Shown: in pieces, positions 1 through 7,384 of the stretch
Position numbering within the stretch: position 1 is the first letter of the stretch
Layout: every line of letters begins with the position of its first letter
Assembly: GCA_049315325.1 (NCBI GenBank)
Contig: JBMOKJ010000005.1
Span: 62,001-126,000 of the forward strand
Direction: 5' to 3'
DNA from: CAXXIC01 sp049315325
Lineage (GTDB): Bacteria; Bacteroidota; Bacteroidia; Bacteroidales; UBA7332
Length of the DNA stretch: 64,000 nt
The notes under the pieces: generated by a model
Database searches by the model: none
What the model was told of the DNA's origin: nothing
What the model saw: only the letters and a program-made list of their open reading frames with translations
Translations under genes and position numbers: made by a program

Positions 1-1836
1 ATCGTGAATCACCTGATGAATGTATTTTTGCCCTGTTTGGGGTTCGTTGCTGTAGGCATACAAATATAGAATGTGGTGGCTGGGTTCGTTGCCGTGTGCG
101 TATTGACCAATCATGGCTTCTTGCCCTAAGAATTTATTTGGATTTTCGGATTCTGTCGTGAAAAACGCATTCAATTTTTGGGTGAAGCGATCTTTCCCGC
201 CCAACAATCTCATTACTCCATTCAGATCGTGTTGCGTCGGCGTCCAAAAATATTGCCAAGCATTGGCTTCGGTATAATCACCGGGATTATTTAAGGGCGA
301 AGTGGCCATTAGCGGATTGAACGGTGTTCGCCAAATGCCTTTGGTATCTTTTCCTCTGAAAAAGGTGGTTCCTTTGTCGTAAATGTTTTGGTAATAATTC
401 GCTCTTTTGGAGAACGTTTCTGCTAGTTCTTTTTTACCTAATTTCCGTGCCATTTCTGCCACACACCAGTCGTCGTAGCCACTCTCTAACGTTCTGGAAA
501 CGGATTCGTTGTCTAATTTGTCAAAAGGATAATAGCCGTATTGATTATACAATTCCCAATCGGAATTGATGTGCGATTTCGTAGAAGTTTCTACCATAGC
601 TTTTAGGGCTTCTGTTTTATTGAAACCGCTAAAATCGTTTTGAACTGCCGACAAAATCATCGGAATGGCGTGATTGCCAATCATACAATAATTGTCTTGT
701 CCCCAAGCCGTCCAGATAGGTAGAAATCCTTTGGCTTTGTGGTGAATGAGCATCGTTTGAACGATTCCGTCGATCTTTTCGGGTGCGATGATTTGCAACA
801 GCGGAAATGCTCCGCGATAAATATCCCAAATAGAAAGCGTAGAGTAGTATTCTTTGTGAGGTGCTATGGCTATTTTGTTGTCCACACCTCTGTATTTTCC
901 ATCTACATCGGCTATGTTGGAAGGTTGCAGAAACAAATGATAGAGCGAAGTGTAGAATATTTCTTTCTCTTTTTGTGGAGCTTCTATCGTTATTCGGTTT
1001 AAATAACGCTCCCATGTTTTAACGTTGTTTTGATACACTTTTGCAAAATCCCAATGCGAAATTTCAGCGATCATATTCCGTTTTGCCCCTTCTACAGAGA
1101 CAGATGACAAAGCAATTTTCACCTTTAACGTTCGACTTTTCGACAATGAAAAGTCGAGCATGTATTTTGGTGCTTTTTCGTGTCCTTTTGGGTCGAGTCG
1201 AGTCGATTTTACGAAAGGTTGGTCGAAGGTTATCGTGAAAAAGTAGGTGCGATTCACCCAATTTTGAGTGGAGCAGTAGCCCGAAATCGTGGTACTGTTT
1301 TCAATTTTCACATCACTTCCTACCACCAATCCCTTTTGATTGTTACTGTCGAATGCAAATCGCAGTCCGTGTTGCAAATCCACTAAAACCTGCGCATCAT
1401 TTTCTGGAAATGTATATTGATGAAAAGCCACTCGTCCGGAGCAAGTGAGTTCTACTTTCACATCATCTTTTTTGGTGAGGGCATAATAACCGACCTTGCC
1501 AGTTTCGGTCTCTTTGTAGTACGCATTCTTTTGCTTCTCTTTTCGTGGATTGATTGGGAGCAAGAGCACATCTCCCATTTCGTTGATACCAGTCCCGCTA
1601 AATCGCGTTTGCGAAAAGCCCATCAGCAAAGTGTCTTTGTATTGATAGCCACTTGTGTGGTTCCATCCATTGTCACGATTGTCTGCACCCGGTTGCACCA
1701 TTCCAAAAGGCATGGAAGGTCCAGGGAAAGTATGTCCTGTTCCGTCAGTTCCAATAAAAACATTGACAAATCTAGCGTTTTGTGCAAAACTGATTGAACA
1801 ACAACATAGTAATACGATGAGAATTTTGTCTTTCAT
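1..1836 (-). CDS. GH92 family alpha-mannosidase, C-terminus cut by window edge
   Basis: Secreted exo-acting alpha-mannosidase of glycoside hydrolase family 92, Ca-dependent enzymes that trim alpha-linked mannose from N-glycans and mannans. The ATG at 1836-1834 opens 612 codons with no stop before base 1. An N-terminal signal peptide (basic start, then ILIVLLCCCSISFAQ) is followed by the family hallmark VNVFIGTDGTGHTFPGPSMP. Near the left edge lies QYAHGNEPSHH, the conserved GH92 catalytic-domain segment. Family members are usually about 720-780 residues, so roughly 100-150 are missing. It may act with the esterase and BNR proteins of the window on host or plant glycans, but no SusC/D pair is visible. 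Confidence 0.93.
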   Translation of the reverse strand, partial: MKDKILIVLLCCCSISFAQNARFVNVFIGTDGTGHTFPGPSMPFGMVQPGADNRDNGWNHTSGYQYKDTLLMGFSQTRFSGTGINEMGDVLLLPINPRKEKQKNAYYKETETGKVGYYALTKKDDVKVELTCSGRVAFHQYTFPENDAQVLVDLQHGLRFAFDSNNQKGLVVGSDVKIENSTTISGYCSTQNWVNRTYFFTITFDQPFVKSTRLDPKGHEKAPKYMLDFSLSKSRTLKVKIALSSVSVEGAKRNMIAEISHWDFAKVYQNNVKTWERYLNRITIEAPQKEKEIFYTSLYHLFLQPSNIADVDGKYRGVDNKIAIAPHKEYYSTLSIWDIYRGAFPLLQIIAPEKIDGIVQTMLIHHKAKGFLPIWTAWGQDNYCMIGNHAIPMILSAVQNDFSGFNKTEALKAMVETSTKSHINSDWELYNQYGYYPFDKLDNESVSRTLESGYDDWCVAEMARKLGKKELAETFSKRANYYQNIYDKGTTFFRGKDTKGIWRTPFNPLMATSPLNNPGDYTEANAWQYFWTPTQHDLNGVMRLLGGKDRFTQKLNAFFTTESENPNKFLGQEAMIGQYAHGNEPSHHILYLYAYSNEPQTGQKYIHQVIHD

Positions 1837-1874
1837 TTTTTAGAGCAATGGTTTTTCTTAAGGTCTTCTCTTTG

Positions 1875-1985
1875 GCGCGAGTTTAACGAAGTGTAACTTG
1901 TGCCTATAATTGATACAGTTTGCAAACTGCAAAAACAAGTATCACAAGTTGCAAACTTGCGATAAATGGAATTACAAATTCGCGC
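1875..1985. repeat. GCGCGA-ended palindromic MITE-like repeat, copy 1
   Basis: The 111-bp element begins GCGCGAGTTT and ends AAATTCGCGC, so its termini are inverted. Inside are nested arms AACTTGTG (1895-1902) and CACAAGTT (1943-1950) around a perfect GTTTGCAAAC palindrome at 1918-1927. A related partial copy lies at 2498-2572 in the same orientation and a 115-bp element with the same ends at 9531-9645. No coding capacity. It fits a non-autonomous palindromic element or BIME. Confidence 0.6.
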
Positions 1986-2005
1986 AAGCAATTGAAATCC
2001 TTTTA

Positions 2006-2422
2006 TTATTCGATGAGAGAAAGGGTCAATACTTGCGCACCTTGTTTCCAGACTTTGTTTCCAAACTCAACTAATTTGTGTTTGTCCTCGTCAACAACTT
2101 TAGCGAAGATATTACAAGCATCTAAGCCTTTGCCTTCACCATAGTAAATGCCAAAGCAATTAGCTGTTTTCGTTCTGCTTGGTTTGGTTGGCCCAAACAC
2201 AACTTCTCCGGGTTCTGTGAAAACGGAAGCATTCTCCTGAATGATGTCAAGAGGAGGAACGTTGTCTATCCAAATTTCTTGTCCTGAAACTCTTGCATGG
2301 TAAAACGTGCAAGTAAATGGCAAAATGCCCATAAATGCGTTGGAGGTTACCGGTGCATCGTCAAGATAAAACTGAAACTTAATTTCTTGTCCTTCTGCAG
2401 TTGTCATTTTAAATCCTTTCAT
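2006..2422 (-). CDS. DUF3830-like (cyclophilin-fold) protein
   Basis: A 138-residue soluble protein. The pattern of an N-terminal strand (EIKFQFYLDDAP), then HARVSGQEIW, a central ENAS segment, PGEVVFGP, and a glycine/tyrosine-rich IYYGEG stretch resembles the DUF3830 family, which is predicted to share the cyclophilin-like barrel. Its biochemical role is unknown to me. Residue 6 is also Met (2407) with AAAGGA upstream, so the true start may be 15 bases later. It lies alone between two copies of the GCGCGA repeat and is transcribed toward the GH92 gene. Family assignment rests on recognition only. Confidence 0.6.
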   Translation of the reverse strand: MKGFKMTTAEGQEIKFQFYLDDAPVTSNAFMGILPFTCTFYHARVSGQEIWIDNVPPLDIIQENASVFTEPGEVVFGPTKPSRTKTANCFGIYYGEGKGLDACNIFAKVVDEDKHKLVEFGNKVWKQGAQVLTLSLIE

Positions 2423-2497
2423 CTGCTACCTTTTGTTTTTAATTTTACATTCAATCGTTTAGTGCATTTTGTTGGCAATAATCATTTCCTTACTTTG

Positions 2498-2572
2498 GCG
2501 CGAGATATGAGTTTAACGAAGGGTAATTTGTGCCTATAATTTATACAGTTTGCAAACTCTTATTTACCCTTT
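2498..2572. repeat. GCGCGA repeat, partial copy 2, overlapping the 3' end of the HU-like gene
   Basis: Same sequence as copy 1 through the TTTAACGAAG, TTGTGCCTATAATT and GTTTGCAAAC (2546-2555) segments. Arms AAGGGTAA (about 2520-2527) and TTACCCTT (2565-2572) are inverted, and the right arm codes the last residues and stop of the HU-like gene. The hairpin could serve as that gene's transcription terminator. Confidence 0.5.
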
Positions 2573-2949
2573 ACAAATGTAGCTTTTTTCATGGATGATA
2601 AAAGGAGAGGAGAGGTCTTAAACGTGACTTTCTTAACTGAGATTGACTCAGCTCTGATTTCTTTATCCGATTCCACATTCCGACTCGATGCCCCCAATGA
2701 GAAGGTGCCGAAGCCATCTAAATTCACATGATTACTATTGAGCAGCTCTTTCTCAATTGTTTTCAACACTATTTTTAGCGCCATTTCGAGTTCGAACTCA
2801 GTCATTCTGCCCGATTCGGCCGCAATTTTGACTAGCTCATTGAGCGATATCGTATTCTTTCGTATCACTACCGGATACAATCCACTTTTCTTTGAATCTG
2901 CATCGTTGAGATTATCTGTTTTTTTCCTCATTTTGTAATGAATGCTCAT
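2560..2949 (-). CDS. HU-like DNA-binding protein (Bacteroidetes HU-HIG type)
   Basis: A 129-residue protein of the HU/IHF (DNABII) superfamily. The N-terminal 25 residues are basic and low-complexity. Then follow VIRKNTISLNELVKIAAES, a helix (MTEFELEMALKIVLKTIEKEL), and HVNLDGFGTFSLG, the standard HU beta-arm entry. The C-terminal arm (SVKKVTFKTSP) matches the Bacteroidetes 'HIG' subgroup rather than housekeeping HU. It probably bends or coats DNA. A shorter start at Met7 (2931) is possible. Its start codon directly abuts a 220-bp array of 22-bp blocks, which is an obvious candidate for autoregulatory binding. Confidence 0.8.
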   Translation of the reverse strand: MSIHYKMRKKTDNLNDADSKKSGLYPVVIRKNTISLNELVKIAAESGRMTEFELEMALKIVLKTIEKELLNSNHVNLDGFGTFSLGASSRNVESDKEIRAESISVKKVTFKTSPLLLSSMKKATFVKGK

Positions 2950-3168
2950 ACCGTACTATTTAAGTGTAATTACCGTACTATTTAGGTGAAAAGACCTGAA
3001 CAATTAACAAAAACTTACTGACTAATTAAATATAAGATGTACATCCTAGAAGTTTAAGATGTACATCCTACATATTTAGCATGTACATACTAAATATCTG
3101 AGATGTACAGTACAAAGATAATACTTACTTACTTTTTCACTAATACTTACTTATCTTTTTGCTAGTTT
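2949..3168. repeat. Ten in-register 22-bp blocks (iteron/brick-like array)
   Basis: Cut every 22 bases from 2949, the sequence falls into groups of similar blocks. Two blocks start TACCGTACTATTTA (2949, 2971). Two share CTGAnnAATTAA (2993, 3015). Four start ATGTACA (3037, 3059, 3081, 3103), the first three as the palindrome ATGTACAT. Two start TTACTTA (3125, 3147). All ten are in one phase. 22 bp is about two helical turns, so equivalent sites face the same side of the DNA. The array fills the space upstream of the HU-like gene; the next gene on the other side starts at 3399. It is non-coding (22 is not a multiple of 3). Confidence 0.75.
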
Positions 3169-3223
3169 GTCCTGAAGTTTTTAGTAAAATAAGCTTATCG
3201 TTCGAAAAATCAATATATTTGTT

Positions 3224-3302
3224 GTCGGAACGCATTTCCTTATAATAAGCAAGGGATGGAATACAATTGCCTAATGGCGAACGCTGTTTCCGCCCCGACG
3301 AG
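3224..3302. repeat. REP-type element related to the RAYT flank
   Basis: It begins GTCGGAACGCATTTCC and continues with GGAATACAATTGC and GCCCCGACGAG. This is the same order of segments as the RAYT 3' flank (5406-5463) and the inverted copy at 59402-59457, with an extra insert of about 20 bases before the final GCCCCGACG. The two half-hairpins are imperfect GGA-N-TCC palindromes. Confidence 0.55.
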
Positions 3303-3398
3303 ACTTATATAGATGTTAGCGTTCATGCAAAGAAATAGAAACGTACGCAGATAAATAAACGCAAAATAAAAATTATCAACTTAAAAAAAGGAGACCAC

Positions 3399-4508
3399 AT
3401 GCAGATCAAATGTATATTAGGTTATCACAATTGGGACGGATGTAAATGTACAAAATGCGGACAAACAAGAGATGAGCAGCATGAATTGTCGAAAGATTGT
3501 GAAAAATGTTCAGTTTGTGAAAAATCTATACTAAATCGACACAAATGGGATGGTTGTAAATGTTCTATTTGTGGTAAAACAAGAGATGAACAGCATACAT
3601 TGAGTAATAAATTTTGTAATAAATGTACCAAATGCAATAAATTAATTAAAGATAATTTAAACACTAGTTTTGTTTTTGGTGGGGTACTGTTGAATGAATT
3701 GCACGACTGGAATAAAGATTGTGAGAAATGTTCAAAATGTGGTATATCAAGAGATGAGCAACATGATTGGAGTGAAGATTGTGAAAAGTGCTCAAAATGT
3801 GGTAAACACAGATATGAAAAACATGTATGGATTAATAATTGTGAGAAATGCTCAAAATGTGGTAAGATAGAGATGCATCATGATTGGTCAGATGATTGTA
3901 AAAAATGTTCGAAATGTGGTAAAACAAGAGATGAACAACATGACTGGAGTGAAAATTGTGAGAAATGTTCAAAATGTAGGACAACAAAAGAAAATCAACA
4001 CGATTGGAAAGGTTGCAAATGCTCTAAATGTAGTTTTATAAGAGACGAACAACACAATTGGAATGGCAGTGACTGCGATAAATGTAATGTCTGTGGCACA
4101 ACTAAACATTCTTTTGAAAGATTATTTAATATAATTAGAAATAGTAGTCCAACACATCGTAATTCGGAGTGTTGTTACTGTCATAAAACACCTAAAATTG
4201 AAGATTGGTTAATAAATCTAAGGATTATTGAAAATATTCCAATAAGCCAAGATTTATCTAACAAAAATGATATACAGTTAATTAAGTCAACATTTCAAAA
4301 TGCTGCATCATATTCTGAAGAAAGTATAGAATATAGTCATATTAAAGACTTTCCTACAAAATTGTGGATTTCCACCTCAGATAATAGTGATTCTGATCCT
4401 GGTATGCTTATATGGAGCCGGACATTTTGGTATGTATGTAGGACAGGAGAAGATGAATATACTATTTGGGGAGAATCTAGAAAAGGTGAAATTCAGAATT
4501 ATTGGTGA
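3399..4508 (+). CDS. Cys/His-rich repeat protein, unknown function
   Basis: A 369-residue protein whose first 235 residues are about eleven tandem repeats of 18-20 residues of the form H-x-W-x(3-5)-C-x(1-2)-C-x2-C, commonly HDWSEDCEKCSKCGKTRDEQ. The fourth repeat is followed by an insert (about residues 81-100). Each unit offers one His and three Cys, suggesting a chain of small zinc sites. The C-terminal 120 residues are a separate domain with one CxxC (ECCYCH) and an aromatic-rich end (LWIST, LIWSRTFWYVC, YTIWGES). There is no signal peptide or membrane segment. A strong ribosome site (AAGGAGA) precedes the ATG. It is very AT-rich and flanked by REP-type repeats. No function is assigned. 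Confidence 0.85.
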   Translation: MQIKCILGYHNWDGCKCTKCGQTRDEQHELSKDCEKCSVCEKSILNRHKWDGCKCSICGKTRDEQHTLSNKFCNKCTKCNKLIKDNLNTSFVFGGVLLNELHDWNKDCEKCSKCGISRDEQHDWSEDCEKCSKCGKHRYEKHVWINNCEKCSKCGKIEMHHDWSDDCKKCSKCGKTRDEQHDWSENCEKCSKCRTTKENQHDWKGCKCSKCSFIRDEQHNWNGSDCDKCNVCGTTKHSFERLFNIIRNSSPTHRNSECCYCHKTPKIEDWLINLRIIENIPISQDLSNKNDIQLIKSTFQNAASYSEESIEYSHIKDFPTKLWISTSDNSDSDPGMLIWSRTFWYVCRTGEDEYTIWGESRKGEIQNYW

Positions 4509-4800
4509 AATTCACGCTTATTATTGAATGAAATAAATATATGAATACAATTATTACAATTTTAACTCCCCCCGTCATTCGTATATGAAACCGTAGAAAG
4601 ATGATGTAACGTTGGCGTTCCGATAGCTATCGGGATGTGCTCCCGCCCCAACGAACGAACGATGTTTCCGCCTGGCGAACGCAGATTCCAGCCAAATTAG
4701 GGATTTACTGACACAACTCAAACACCCCTCGTCAGTTCGGATATAAAACCGTAGAAAAGATGATGTTCCGTTGGCGGGATCTGTGCTCCCGCCTTTTGAA
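4509..4800. repeat. Intergenic stretch with two direct copies of a REP-like repeat
   Basis: The segment at about 4569-4616 (CCCGTCATTCG, AAACCGTAGAAAGATGATG, GTTGGCG) recurs at about 4725-4776 in the same orientation with about 75% identity by eye. Each is followed by hairpin-forming CCCGCC/GGCGGG runs (for example GGCGGGATCTGTGCTCCCGCC). No ORF of interest lies here. It probably represents degenerate REP elements captured next to the RAYT gene. Confidence 0.5.
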
Positions 4801-4807
4801 TATTATA

Positions 4808-4822
4808 GGAATTTGTAATTCC
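4808..4822 (+). repeat. REP hairpin 5' of RAYT
   Basis: GGAATTTGTAATTCC is a perfect 6-bp stem with a 3-base loop, 36 bases before the RAYT start. The same hairpin (GGAATATGTAATTCC, 9376-9390) precedes the broken RAYT copy, so it belongs to the transposase unit. Confidence 0.65.
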
Positions 4823-4857
4823 GAAAACAAAATAATTGCAGACACCAAAATAAAATA

Positions 4858-5400
4858 ATGAATATAGCAAATCGCATCACGGGTGAAGTATGGTTTGTAA
4901 CAGATACTGTTGTCGATTGGGTGGATATATTTACTCGTCCGACTTACAAACATATTGTCATCGAATCATTACAACATTGTCAACGCGAGAAAGGATTGAT
5001 TATTTATGCGTGGGTGTTGATGTCTAACCACTTGCACATGATAGTGGGTTCGGAAGAGGGAATTAAAGTATCGGACATATTGCGCGATTTCAAGAAGTTT
5101 ACGAGCAAAACAATCGTCCACGCCCTACAGTCGAACGTGCAAGAGAGCCGACGTGAGTGGATGCTTAACCGCTTTGAATATGCTGGTCGGAACGATAAGA
5201 AAATTAAGAACTTTCGCTTCTGGCAGGAGGGAAATGATCATCAGCAGATTTTTTTGGTAGATTATTTTGACCAGAAGTTGAATTATATTCACAACAATCC
5301 TGTCACAGCAGAGATCGTTAATCGACCAGAGGATTATCGTTATAGCTCGGCAATTGACTATGCAGGAGGGAAAGGTTTGCTAGATGTTGTTGTGGTTTAA
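4858..5400 (+). CDS. REP-associated tyrosine transposase (RAYT, Y1 family)
   Basis: A 180-residue single-domain HUH (Y1) transposase. The metal-binding pair is H58-L-H60 in SNHLHMIV. The likely nucleophile is Y143 in LNYIHNNPV, the characteristic RAYT signature. FWQEGNDHQQ and the ending RPEDYRYSSAIDYAG are also typical. RAYTs cut single-stranded DNA at REP hairpins and are thought to spread REP sequences. The gene is flanked by GGAATTTGTAATTCC (5') and a two-hairpin REP (3'), and a truncated relative with the same 5' flank is at 9428. It looks intact. Confidence 0.9.
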   Translation: MNIANRITGEVWFVTDTVVDWVDIFTRPTYKHIVIESLQHCQREKGLIIYAWVLMSNHLHMIVGSEEGIKVSDILRDFKKFTSKTIVHALQSNVQESRREWMLNRFEYAGRNDKKIKNFRFWQEGNDHQQIFLVDYFDQKLNYIHNNPVTAEIVNRPEDYRYSSAIDYAGGKGLLDVVVV

Positions 5401-5405
5401 TAGTT

Positions 5406-5463
5406 GTCGAATCACAGATCCTAATATTAACTAAGGGGACGGAATACAATTCAGTCCCGACGG
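5406..5463 (+). repeat. REP element, 3' flank of RAYT
   Basis: GTCGAATCACAGATCC, an AT spacer, then GGACGGAATACAATTC and GTCCCGACGG. It matches the element at 59402-59457 read on the opposite strand (GTCGGATCGCAGATCC then GACGGAATGCAATTCC). Each half is a GGA(T/A)-3-nt-(A/T)TCC hairpin. This is a plausible substrate of the adjacent transposase. Confidence 0.65.
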
Positions 5464-5546
5464 TGTAAAAAAATATTATGTAAAAACTCAAACATAAATT
5501 ATCAAAAGAAAATTTATGTAGTATTTTTGCATAAAAATTATAGGAA

Positions 5547-6908
5547 ATGAATACTCAAGACGACCAATCTAAAGGGTTTTTAGGCGGTTGGAAAGGACTC
5601 AAAGAGCTAATTCCAAATAACAAAGAGATTTTTTCTCAAATTTTCACTTCACTCCACTCCCGCAATTATCGAAACTTTTTCTATGGTCAAATTGTCTCAA
5701 ATATAGGATCGTTTATCCAGTCAATTGCTCTAAGTTGGCTTGTTTATAGACTTACCGGATCGGTATTGTTATTAGCAACAGTAACATTTGTAACGCAAAT
5801 TCCTTCATTTTTTTTAACTCCGATTACGGGAGTTTTGGTTGACAGAATAGGAAAAAGAAATCTACTGATTGGTACCCAAGCTGCCTTTATGATTCAGGCT
5901 TTTGCATTGGCCTTCTTGGTACTTTCTCATACAATCACTGTGTGGCAAATTGTTGGTTTAAGTTTGATTATGGGAATTATTCATGCGTTTGATATTCCTG
6001 CGCGCCAAGTTATTATAATTGATTTGGTCGATCAAAAAGAAGACTTAGGTAATGCTATAGCGTTAAATTCAGCTATGTTCAATAGTGCTCGTATCATTGG
6101 TACAGCGATAGGTGGACTTTTAATAGGTATTATAGGCGAAGGCTATTGTATACTACTGAATGCGTTTACGTATATTGCAGTACTTATTCCGCTATTCAAA
6201 ATCCACATACCGGAGAATAGTAGCCCTGTAGTAAGGAAAAATATTGTACAAGAGATGAACGAGGGATTTACTTATGTAATTAAATCGGTATCACTACGAA
6301 GTGCATTGTTGATGACTTCTGTGATAAGTTTCTTTGGTTTTTCTATGTTGGTTTTTCTACCAGCATTTGTGAAAGACATATTGAGAGGAGATAGTACAAT
6401 GTTGGGATTTATGATGTCTTCATTCGGTGGTGGAGCACTGGTAGCGGCATTGTATTTGGCTGCACGAAAGAGTGTTTTGGGTTTAGGCAAAATCATCATG
6501 TTGAGCACATTTCTAATCGGAATAGGACTTATAGGTTTGTCATTTGTCCATGTCAGTTGGATCGCTTACGTACTCGGATTCCCGTTAGGGTTTTCACTTA
6601 TTGCATCTGTTGCATCTTTGAATACACAATTGCAAACACTCTCAGACAACGACTATCAAGGCCGAGTAATGAGTTTTTATACAATGGCCTTGATGGGTGT
6701 AGTTCCTATTGGGTCAGTAATTCTTGGTTATTTAGAAGGATACGTTGGTCTTTCAATTCTATTTATGATAAACGGAGTAGTTTTAATTATTGCTTCGTTG
6801 ATTTATGAAAATTCACGACCAAATATTCGAAAACACATGCGCAAAATATATGTTGAAAAAGGAATTGTGACAGAAATTGCAAGCGGACTGGAAGCAGCAA
6901 AAGAATAA
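5547..6908 (+). CDS. MFS transporter (MFS_3/enterobactin-exporter type)
   Basis: A 453-residue major facilitator with about 12 hydrophobic segments after a soluble N-terminal tail of some 40 residues. YRNFFYGQIVSNIGSFIQSIA and the loop GVLVDRIGKRN (motif A) match the MFS_3 family, which includes enterobactin and macrolide exporters. It most likely exports a small molecule by proton antiport; the substrate cannot be told. It stands alone, 150 bases after the RAYT gene, with a 476-bp repeat-rich region downstream. Confidence 0.85.
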   Translation: MNTQDDQSKGFLGGWKGLKELIPNNKEIFSQIFTSLHSRNYRNFFYGQIVSNIGSFIQSIALSWLVYRLTGSVLLLATVTFVTQIPSFFLTPITGVLVDRIGKRNLLIGTQAAFMIQAFALAFLVLSHTITVWQIVGLSLIMGIIHAFDIPARQVIIIDLVDQKEDLGNAIALNSAMFNSARIIGTAIGGLLIGIIGEGYCILLNAFTYIAVLIPLFKIHIPENSSPVVRKNIVQEMNEGFTYVIKSVSLRSALLMTSVISFFGFSMLVFLPAFVKDILRGDSTMLGFMMSSFGGGALVAALYLAARKSVLGLGKIIMLSTFLIGIGLIGLSFVHVSWIAYVLGFPLGFSLIASVASLNTQLQTLSDNDYQGRVMSFYTMALMGVVPIGSVILGYLEGYVGLSILFMINGVVLIIASLIYENSRPNIRKHMRKIYVEKGIVTEIASGLEAAKE

Positions 6909-6974
6909 TACGATTTTTTTGATATCCTGTAAACAGTTTTGTAACTCTGAATAGTCATATTAAACATTCCCTGT

Positions 6975-7154
6975 CCCTTGTTGACCGTAGTGTGCAATTA
7001 ACCGAGCGCTGTCGTTGAGCAAAAACTCCGCCTTTGTTCGTGCTAAATGCAAAGCTCCGCTTTGCAAAAAAAAAGCAGTGCCTTTAAGAAAAACGACGTA
7101 GGCGGAGCCATACGCCGAACGACCAGCTTTGATTGAGTCTACGGTCAACAAGGG
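6975..7154. mobile_element. 180-bp MITE with 16-bp perfect terminal inverted repeats
   Basis: The left end CCCTTGTTGACCGTAG (6975-6990) is the exact reverse complement of the right end CTACGGTCAACAAGGG (7139-7154). The interior holds further GC-rich inverted pieces (CTCCGCC/GGCGGAG; CAAAGC/GCTTTG) and no ORF. No clear target duplication is visible. It is probably a non-autonomous element mobilised by a transposase outside this window. Confidence 0.75.
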
Positions 7155-7165
7155 TATAAATATTG

Positions 7166-7204
7166 AGCGGCACAAAAGTAGAGTTTTTCTACTTTTGTGC
7201 CGCT
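7166..7204. other. Perfect 17-bp stem, 5-base loop hairpin
   Basis: AGCGGCACAAAAGTAGA, loop GTTTT, then the exact complement. It lies 12 bases after the MITE. Both arms contain the promoter-like string TACTTTTG, one on each strand. It may be a terminator, a decoy or a transposon scar. The rest of 6909-7384 holds the MITE, this hairpin, a partial GCGCGA-family relic (about 7255-7290, inverted) and the terminator below. Confidence 0.5.
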
Positions 7205-7320
7205 ATTTTGTTTCTATTTCATATATAGTGAGTCCTTTATTTATTGTAAACAATTTGTGCAAGTTGCACTTCGTTAACTTACGCAAACACGAGGAAATCG
7301 ATCTGGACGGTATAAATGAA

Positions 7321-7356
7321 AAGTCCCCAAAATGCAAATATGCACGTTGGGGATTA
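7321..7356. terminator. Bidirectional hairpin terminator
   Basis: TCCCCAA (7324-7330) pairs with TTGGGGA (7347-7353), followed on the plus strand by TTAATTTTCTT and on the minus strand by CTTTTCATTT. It sits 30 bases after the stop of the minus-strand choice-of-anchor gene. Confidence 0.55.
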
Positions 7357-7384
7357 ATTTTCTTCTTCTAAAACTGAAATGCAA

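Noticed and set aside
629..1015. 128-codon minus-strand ORF and plus-strand ORFs at 739-1797
   Set aside because: They lie in other frames of the GH92 gene, which reads open from 1836 to the window edge with strong motifs.
2949..3168. Plasmid-type iteron origin or CRISPR
   Set aside because: No Rep gene or clear DnaA boxes are near, and block families differ; there is no constant-repeat/variable-spacer layout. Kept only as an iteron-like or phased-site array.
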